Shown here in pieces: positions 57,580-64,000 of a DNA stretch of 64,000 nt. Both the position numbers and the translations under genes were made by a program. A model generated the notes under the pieces. It searched no databases. It saw only the letters and a program-made list of their open reading frames with translations, and was not told where the DNA came from. Origin of the DNA: Absidia repens (lineage: Eukaryota; Mucoromycota; Mucoromycetes; Mucorales; Cunninghamellaceae). How positions within the stretch are numbered: position 1 is the first letter of the stretch; the number at the start of each line of letters is the position of its first letter. The stretch covers positions 124,001 to 188,000 of the forward strand of contig MCGE01000040.1 in assembly GCA_002105175.1 (NCBI GenBank). The letters are read 5' to 3'.

Positions 57580-58901
57580 GAGTTAAATGTTAAAAACTTT
57601 AGATTGCAAAAAGTGAAAACTTGTCAATTATTTCATGTAAATCATTAACTGCATCATATTGGCCACCTTGTTTTAGGTTTTGTTATTTTAGAAAAAAGTG
57701 GAGGAACCAATCGGATTTAATACGTATGAATGGTTAAGGCTTTATGTATTTGTCACATCAATTCATAAATCAAGGGCAGAAATAAATAGAAAAGAACGCT
57801 CTTTCATACATGCTAGAGGACACTAGAAAAAGGATAAACAACCTGAGGTGAATAAAAAGATGTTCCTTGCATTTTTTTTCTTTTTGAATGACATTATCAT
57901 GACCTCATGATGGCATGTCATTCTAACGGTATTTTATTTATGTTCTTCCTCATTCGAAATAGTAATCATATTATTGTATGTAGCAAAACTCCATTCGTAG
58001 GCCATTGGAAAATTAAAAAAACGGTAGGCGCTGCTTGTCAACCCTGTTTTTAAAGGCACCTCATGTATTACATTGCATATGACGTTTTGAAAAAAAAAAA
58101 AAAAAATATCACGTAACAAAAAACACCACCAGAAGCAAGTGGGCATGGAGCAAAAAATCAAATCCATTTTGAAGATATAGACCCAAAGGCATAATAATTG
58201 AAAATTAGCAAAACAAAAATATAGAGGAGATAGAGAGAGACAGAGACGTCATGCACGGTAGGATGTTGTGGCTACGGTCCATCTGTGGTCACTCTGAAAT
58301 GCAGCATTCTCTTTCTCCTTTCAAGTTGACAAATTCAACCCCGCTTTTTTTTTTTTTAACTATAGACAATGATTCAAAATAGTATGTCCTTTTTTATATT
58401 TATTTTTATTACCTAAATAGTCGATGTGACCCGGAAGATATAGTAAAACCATCTCTTCATTTTGTTGTGGCTTTGTGCAACGCTCCAACTCAAAATGACT
58501 CCTTTTCCTTCCCTTTGGAAATCTGGTGGACTGGTGGTCAGTGTGTTTAGGGGGGAGGTAGGGGGGGGGTCCACTTATATGGAATAAGGTCCTATTGCCA
58601 CTTGATGGCTGCCATTCCTATATTCATGCACCTATCGACATCCACTCGACCTACCGAATGCTGAGTCCACGTTTTTTTGTATTTGTCAATCCGTGGTTTT
58701 GTCTATACGATAGAATGAGTTCTGCTCATTTAGATTCACTATTGCCTGGTTTTATATCATAATGAATTAAAAAAAAAAAAAAAAAAAAAAGCAAGTCAAA
58801 TGGCCAAAAATATACGCGAGGAGATGAATGGATGAATGTTTAATTTTATTTTTTCATTAAAAATTATTTTTTCCAGTAGAACAAACACAAACAAGAGTTA
58901 A

Positions 58902-58936
<35 letters not shown>

Positions 58937-59127
58937 ATAGAAAGTGAAAAAAACAGTAGATAAAGCTAAAAGGGGAGAGACAGAGCAAACAAGGGGATGG
59001 GGAAGAGAGGTGGGGAGGGAAGACACTTTTTTTTTTTCTTTTTTTTTTTTTGCTTGACTTCATTATGCTGTTATTGGCTCTGAGCTTAAAGAGGCTTTGG
59101 GCTACAGGTACATCATTTGGTTAGTCT
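57441..59127. other. Distal part of unit 1 and first part of unit 2, no gene
   Basis: It contains a 32-nt A run (57547-57578), blocks shared with 61140-61760 and 63400-64000, GAGA repeats near 58225, and the start of unit 2 at about 58240. A TAAA tetranucleotide repeat lies at 58896-58940. No supported coding frame. Confidence 0.5.
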
Positions 59128-59511
59128 TTAGTAGATTTGCCGATCGATTGGTGGAGCAAATGCTCCTTCAGCACGTACTTCAGGAGGTCCTTGTTGATCA
59201 GCTGGCTGAGGCTTTTGAGGGTCCATACAAGAAGGTGGAGTCACCGGCGGTCCAGCTTGTATAATTCGAGCACGTCTAGTACCAGAAGGAGGAGCTTGCT
59301 CTACAAATGGTAGAACAGGCCCGAAACCAGAAGCTTGCTCGCCAGGAAATTGAGGTGGACCACCTGCACCATCTCCCATTTGCAATTTTGATTCCTCAGT
59401 GGGGAGGCTGTCTTGGTTACGGTGTTCTTTAGAGCGAGCAGCCAAGGGAGCACCTTGAATCATGACAGCAGCAAAGGCTAACAAGAGCAAAAAAGAAGAA
59501 GCTTGGACCAT
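59128..59511 (-). CDS. Secreted Pro/Gln-rich protein, family member 3
   Basis: A single exon of 127 residues: signal peptide MVQASSFLLLLAFAAVMIQG, APLAARSKEHRNQDSL, PTEESKLQMGDGAGGPPQFPG, QASGFGPVLPFVEQAPP, VTPPSCMDPQKPQPADQ, and the short tail EVRAEGAFAPPIDRQIY without the repeats of members 1 and 2. Its promoter carries the same blocks with TATAAAAAGATGG (about 59588-59600). The neighbouring distal block is split by the 59797-61081 element, about 290 bp upstream of the ATG and beyond the TATA box. Confidence 0.85.
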   Translation of the reverse strand: MVQASSFLLLLAFAAVMIQGAPLAARSKEHRNQDSLPTEESKLQMGDGAGGPPQFPGEQASGFGPVLPFVEQAPPSGTRRARIIQAGPPVTPPSCMDPQKPQPADQQGPPEVRAEGAFAPPIDRQIY

Positions 59512-59796
59512 GGTTGATGTATTATTTTTGTTTTATTTGATATAGATTGTTAAGAAATAATAAATAAATAAAAAAAACAGTCCACCATCTTTTTATATGC
59601 TTTTGGAATGGTAAAGAGATCGACAAAATTCATATAAAAAAACACTATAAGCCTGCTTGTGTATGTCCACTAAAAAAAAGTTCGCATATTATACACACAC
59701 CCACTGTGTCTTTTTCTCCTATCTTTGATGATAATGATAATGATAATGATAATGATGTCGATCAACATGTAGGGTCGGTATACATGTATAAATAAA

Positions 59797-61081
59797 GGGG
59801 ATTGCTCCAATTCAGAGAAATTCTCCCGAGTTTTTTTCAGAGATTTCAAAGATGCCAGAGATTTTCTCTGAGCCGTCAGATAAAATCCCAGAATTTTTTT
59901 CTCTGGAATCTCAGATAAATTACACAGAACAACCGTACCACCATGCATTGTATCGGCGATGGTTGATATTATACTGCGCGATAGTAGTGCGACAAAACAG
60001 GACGTTGTTTATTCCATGCGTGATGTATAAAAAATAATAAATATATTTATATAAAAAACATGAGAAACTTCTAGTTACAACTAGCTGTTTAGAGTAGGGA
60101 CGAATTAATGTAGTATAGTGTTAGTACGTCATATTATTTTCTATGGTATTCAATAAAAAACAAAAGCATTTGATTTTGCACATGGCTTTTACAAAGTGAA
60201 TGTATGATACACGTACAGGAATATCATAGTGGAGGGACAAAGAGCTACGTTTAATGTCAAAATGAATAGGTTTAATATAGTGTTCAACATGGATATGAAT
60301 CAATGGTTATTTATAAAAATTGTATACTTTATTGAAGTACTGTATAAATTGGCATAAACTGGTGGAGTACTCAACTTGCTAATCTAAATGGAAGTGACGA
60401 ATGTAAAAACTGGATCTTACACTAGAAGACAAAACATATCGTATGAGAGAGTCAAATTGGTACTAAATGTTAAAAAGACGAGGCCTAATTTATTCATATG
60501 TAGATAAAACCTATCACAAACTAATACGAAGCTAAACTAATGACAGTTCCATGACACTCATCTCTTAAGATGAATGTCCTAATCTAATGGTGCGTCCGGG
60601 ATCTTAAATCCAAAATGAATTGGTTTCTCCGTGAATGTTTATACTGCATTTATCAAAATGCCCCCTGAACCAAGTTCTAACCACTAGTCCAAGTTCATCC
60701 TATCTACCACAAACATTTCCACCTTTGACTGCAATACATATGCAGACTTCGCCCATTGTTGCCTGGGTTTTTGGAGATTGCAAACCCATTCTTCTAGCAA
60801 ATGCTTTGACGTCTTGTCCCATACTATCTTTGGTAGGGCAGACGTTCCAATAAGTTGCATGATAATACTAATAATAGTGAATGTAGATGCTTTGATAATA
60901 GTATAAATGCAAAAAAAGCGATAGGGGATAAAGAAGTAATTGTCACACTTCAAATTTAAAATGCAGCATAATTTCAATCATCGTCGTACAAATCATAGTG
61001 GGACGGTTGTTCTGTGTAATTTATCTGAGATTCCAGAGAAAAAAATTTCTGGGATTTTCTCTGAAATGGAGCAATCCCCTA
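59797..61081. mobile_element. TIR DNA transposon (non-autonomous), with known empty site
   Basis: The ends are inverted copies: AGGGGATTGCTCCAATTCAGAGAAA at the left and, on the reverse strand, AGGGGATTGCTCCATTTCAGAGAAA at the right. The match continues to TTTTTTTCTCTGGAATCTCAGATAAATTACACAGAACAACCGT. The left arm has an extra segment of about 70 bp that looks like an internal duplication. The element is flanked by AAATAA (59791-59796 and 61082-61087); the sister units read TGTATAAATAAATAG at this spot (57460 and 63370 regions), giving a 6-bp duplication. It holds no transposase, and a SINE-like copy lies inside it. A relic of the family is at 21257-21352. Confidence 0.85.
60470..60700 (-). 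repeat. SINE-like dispersed repeat, copy 6, inside the TIR element
   Basis: In minus sense: GAACTTGGACTAGTGGTTAGAACTTGGTTCAGGGGGCATTTTG, the core CACGGAGAAACCAATTCATTTTGGATTTAAGATCC, ACCATTAGATTAGGACATTCATC, TCATGGAACTGTCATTAGTTTAGCTTCGTATTAGTTTGTGATAGG and CATATGAATAAATTAGGCC. It has the clearest A-box-like motif (TGGACTAGTGG) of the set. Confidence 0.65.
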
Positions 61082-62729
61082 AATAAATAGAAGGGAGATG
61101 CATAAATAAATAAAAAAGTAAGGGACGATCGATGTTTGTATATCATATACTATATCTATAGGAAATGGACATTGTCTTTGGCTAAAAAAGAAAAAAAGTC
61201 TACTTAAAGGTTAAAAATCTTAGATCGCAAAAATTGAAAACTTGTCCCTTATTTCATGTAAATCATTAACTGCATTATATTGGCCACCGTTTTTTAGGTT
61301 TTGTTTTTTTAGAGAAGTGGGGAGGAGGCAACAGGATTTGCTATGCATGACTTGGTAAGACTTTATATATTCGTCACATCAATTCATAGATCAAGGGCAA
61401 AAATAAAAGAAAGAACTCTTTTTCATACATGCTAGAGTACAATAGAAGAAGAAGAAAAACCTGAGGTTAGTAAAAAGATGTTCATTGCATATTTTTTTGA
61501 AGGACATCATCATGACCTCATGATGGGATGTCATTCTAACGGTATTTTATTTATGTTCTTCCTCATTTGAAATGGTGATCATATTATTGTATGTAGCAAG
61601 ATTCCACTCGTAGGCCATTGGAAAATTAAAAAACGGTAGGCGCTGCTCATCAACCCTGCTTTAAAAGCTCTCATGCATTACAATGCATATGACGTTTTGA
61701 AAAAAAAAAAATATCAAGTAACAAACACACCAGAAGCGAGTGGGTAGGAAGAAAAATCAAAATGCCCTTTTAACATTTAGGCATTCAAACTGAAAACTAA
61801 CAAAAAAAAAAAAAAGATATGCAAGAGTGAGAGAGAGAGCGAGACGTCATGTACGGTAGGACGTTGTAGCTACAGTCCATTTGCGATCACTCTGAAATGC
61901 AGCATTCCCTATCTCCTTTCAAGTTTACAATTCAAATCCCGCCTTTTTTTTTTAATCTATAGACAATGGTTTCAAAATAGTATGTTCTTTTTATTTTTAT
62001 TATATAAGTAGTTGATGTGACCCAGACGATATAGTAAAATTATCTCTTTCTTTTTATTGTAGCTTTGTGCAATATTCCAACCCAATATGACTCCTTTTCC
62101 TTTCTTTTGGAAGTCTGGTGAGCCGGTGGGTCAGCGTGTTTTATATCATACTGAATTAATAAAAAAAAAAAAGTGATTGCTAGGACAAAAGGGAAGCCAT
62201 GACATGTGCGAAATATAGTTGTTGTTTTTTTCGGGAGGTGGGGACAAAGGAAGAAAGAAAAAAATAGGTGGGAGTAAATTGAGATGGAAATAAAAAATGA
62301 TATGGTTAGTAGGTAGAACTGGGTCAAGTGAACTGGTGCATCGTCCATCATACAGCCTCGTTCGTAGGCTCTTTTTTATTAGGAAAAAAAAAAAAGGAAA
62401 GTAAGCCAAATGACCAAAATTACACGCGAGGAGATGAATGGATGAATGGATGAATGTTTAATTTTATTTTTTTTATTAAAAATCATTTTTTCCAATAGAA
62501 CACAAACATGAGTTAATAAATAAATAAATATAAATAGAAAGTGGAAAAAAAAACAGTAGATAAAGCTAACTGGGGAGAGACATAGCAAACAAGCGGCGGA
62601 AAAGAGGTGGTGGGGAGGAAGGCGATTTTTTTTTCTTTTTTTTTTTTTGCTTGCTTGACTTCATTATGCTATTATTGACTCTGAGCTCAAAAAGCGCTTT
62701 GGGCTACAGGTACATCATTTGGTTAGTTT
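61082..62729. other. Distal part of unit 2 and first part of unit 3, no gene
   Basis: Blocks match 57480-58200 and then 55720-56720 of unit 1, including the GACCCAGACGATATAGTAAAA part and the 62165-62400 block with ACTGGGTCAAGTGAACTGGTGCATCGTCCATCATACAGCC. A short tetranucleotide TAAA run is at 62516-62530. Nothing codes here that I can support. Confidence 0.5.
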
Positions 62730-63107
62730 TTAGAAGTTTTTACGACGGGGTCTTTGAGCATCCATAGCTCCTTGAGCAATCTCGGGTGCTAGTTGAGCAG
62801 CTGGCTGAGGGTTTTGAGGGTCCATACAAGAGGGAGGAGCCGCTTGCGATCCAGATCCAACACCTCCAGCACCTAAAGGAGGACTTTGCTTTTTAGCTGC
62901 TCTAAATTCATCTGGACCGAAACCAGAAGCTTGCTCGCCAGGAAATTGAGGTGGACCACCTGCACCATCTCCCATTTGCAATTTAGATTCTTCAGTGGGG
63001 AGATTGTCTTTGTTATGGTGTTCTTTAGAGCGAGCAGCCAAGGGCGCACCTTGAATCATGACGGCAGAAAAAGCTAACAAGAGCAAAAAAGAAGAAGCTT
63101 GGACCAT
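62730..63107 (-). CDS. Secreted Pro/Gln-rich protein, family member 4
   Basis: A single exon of 125 residues: signal peptide MVQASSFLLLLAFSAVMIQG, APLAARSKEHHNKDNL, PTEESKLQMGDGAGGPPQFPG, QASGFGPDEFRAAKKQSPP, a Gly-rich variable part, APPSCMDPQNPQPAAQLAP, and the tail EIAQGAMDAQRPRRKNF. The tail is close to the start of member 2's repeats but ends in a basic stretch, as if frameshifted or trimmed. The upstream blocks match the other members; the TATA box reads AGATAAAAAG. Confidence 0.85.
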   Translation of the reverse strand: MVQASSFLLLLAFSAVMIQGAPLAARSKEHHNKDNLPTEESKLQMGDGAGGPPQFPGEQASGFGPDEFRAAKKQSPPLGAGGVGSGSQAAPPSCMDPQNPQPAAQLAPEIAQGAMDAQRPRRKNF

Positions 63108-64000
63108 GGTTGATGTATTATTTTTGTTTTATTTGATATATATTGTTAAGAAGTAATTAACAAAAAAAGAAAAACCATCCACCATCTTTTTATCTATTTT
63201 TTGAATGGTTAAGAGATCGACAAAGTTCATGTAAAAAAACACTGAAGCTTGCTTGTGTATGTCCACTAAAAAACAACGTTTGCATATTATACAAACCCCA
63301 CTGCGTCTTTTTCTCCTATTTCGATGATAATGATAATGATGCCGTTCAACATGTAGGGTCGTTATACATGTATAAATAAATAGAAAAAGTTAGGGACGAC
63401 CAACGTTTGTATATCATATACTGTATCTATATAAAATGGACGTTGTCTTTGGCTACAAAAAAAAAAAAAGCCGAGTTAAACGTTAAAATTTTTAGATTGC
63501 AAAAAATGAAAACTTGTCAATTATTCCATGTCCATGTAAATCATTAACTGCATTATATTGGCCACCTTTTTTTCGGTTTTGTTATTTTAGAAAAAAAGGG
63601 AGGAGACAATCGGACTTAATACGTATGAATGGGTAAGGCTTTATGTATTTGTCACATCAATTCATAAATCAAGGGCAGAAATCAATAAAGAACGCTTTTT
63701 CATACATGCTATAGTACAATAGAAAGAGGAAAAAAACCTGAGGTTAGTAAAAAGATGTTCATTGCATATTTTTTTGACGGACATTATCATGACCTCATGA
63801 CGGGTTGTCACTCTAACGGTATTTTATTTATCTTCTTCCTCATTCGAAATAGTGATCATATTATTGTATGTAGCAAGTTTCCACTCGTAGTCAATTGGAA
63901 AATTGAAAAAGGTGGGCGCTGCTCATCAACCCTGCTTTTAATAGCCCTCGTGCATTAAAATGCATATGACGTTTTGAAAAAAAAAAATATCAAATAACAA
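63108..64000. other. Promoter and distal block of unit 3, running off the window
   Basis: The promoter blocks (AGTGGACATACACAAGCAAGC, GGGTTTGTATAATATGC in minus sense) and the distal block (GGCCACC near 63561, GATGTTCATTGC near 63750, CTAACGGTATTTTATTTATC near 63814) match units 1 and 2. The site TGTATAAATAAATAG near 63370 is uninterrupted here and is one of the empty sites for the element at 59797. Confidence 0.6.

Larger units (their letters stand above)
55720..64000. repeat. Array of three segmental duplications with secreted-protein genes
   Basis: Three units in direct orientation (about 55720-58240, 58240-61840 and 61840 to beyond the window) share non-coding blocks, one minus-strand secreted-protein gene each, its promoter, and a distal block (CTAACGGTATTTTATTTATGTTCTTCCTCATT .. 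GGTAGGCGCTGC..). The middle unit carries a 1.285-kb insertion (59797-61081) and lacks the roughly 290-bp block at 56150-56440. The non-coding parts are about as conserved as the signal-peptide exon parts, so the duplications involve the whole segment and not only the genes. Confidence 0.85.

Overview
The window looks like chromosomal DNA of an early-diverging filamentous fungus, most likely Mucoromycota (Mucorales-like). The reasons are AT-rich intergenic DNA, compact genes split by many 50-200 bp GT..AG introns, very frequent long A and T runs, a fungal alpha-aminoadipate lysine gene (LYS12), an Ecm33-type GPI cell-wall protein, GWT1, an APSES regulator, and a DPPW-type MT-A70 methyltransferase of the kind linked to adenine methylation in these fungi. 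The assignment to this group is inference; no rRNA or other direct taxonomic marker is present. All exon coordinates were joined by hand from GT/AG sites and reading-frame continuity.

Region 1 (1-10.1 kb) is genic: the 3' part of a large unrecognised, possibly HET-like ORF; an MT-A70 adenine methyltransferase (minus) divergent from a Dcp1/EVH1 decapping protein (plus); a coiled-coil protein; and an F-box/LRR protein (minus).

Region 2 (10.6-29.2 kb) is a nested transposon island with no intact host gene. It holds several related LTR families (TG..CA ends). Three are solo LTRs with perfect 5-bp target duplications, one of them inside another element's gag. It also holds three broken Ty3/Gypsy bodies, two broken copies of one DDE transposase family, and a 1.43-kb foldback element with about 510-bp inverted arms, a perfect 8-bp target duplication and a leftover zinc-ribbon ORF typical of Merlin/ISXO2 transposases.

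Region 3 (29.2-55 kb) is genic: three short secreted proteins (30.1, 31.5 and 38.0 kb), an ALKBH7-like dioxygenase, GWT1, a small hypothetical gene, a broken GMC alcohol oxidase, an Ecm33-like protein, homoisocitrate dehydrogenase with an 8-nt exon, CCDC174, TAF4, an APSES/KilA-N regulator and a 1,719-residue ZNFX1-like protein whose helicase core has lost its acidic Walker B motif.

Region 4 (55.7-64 kb) is an array of three segmental duplications. Each carries one member of a secreted-protein family with a conserved signal peptide and promoter but a variable Pro/Gln-rich tail; a fourth copy lies inverted at 38 kb. The middle unit is split by a 1.285-kb terminal-inverted-repeat element, and its sister units supply the natural empty site. 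A dispersed SINE-like repeat (conserved core GGGGAAACCCTTTCATTTTG) occurs at six places in both orientations.
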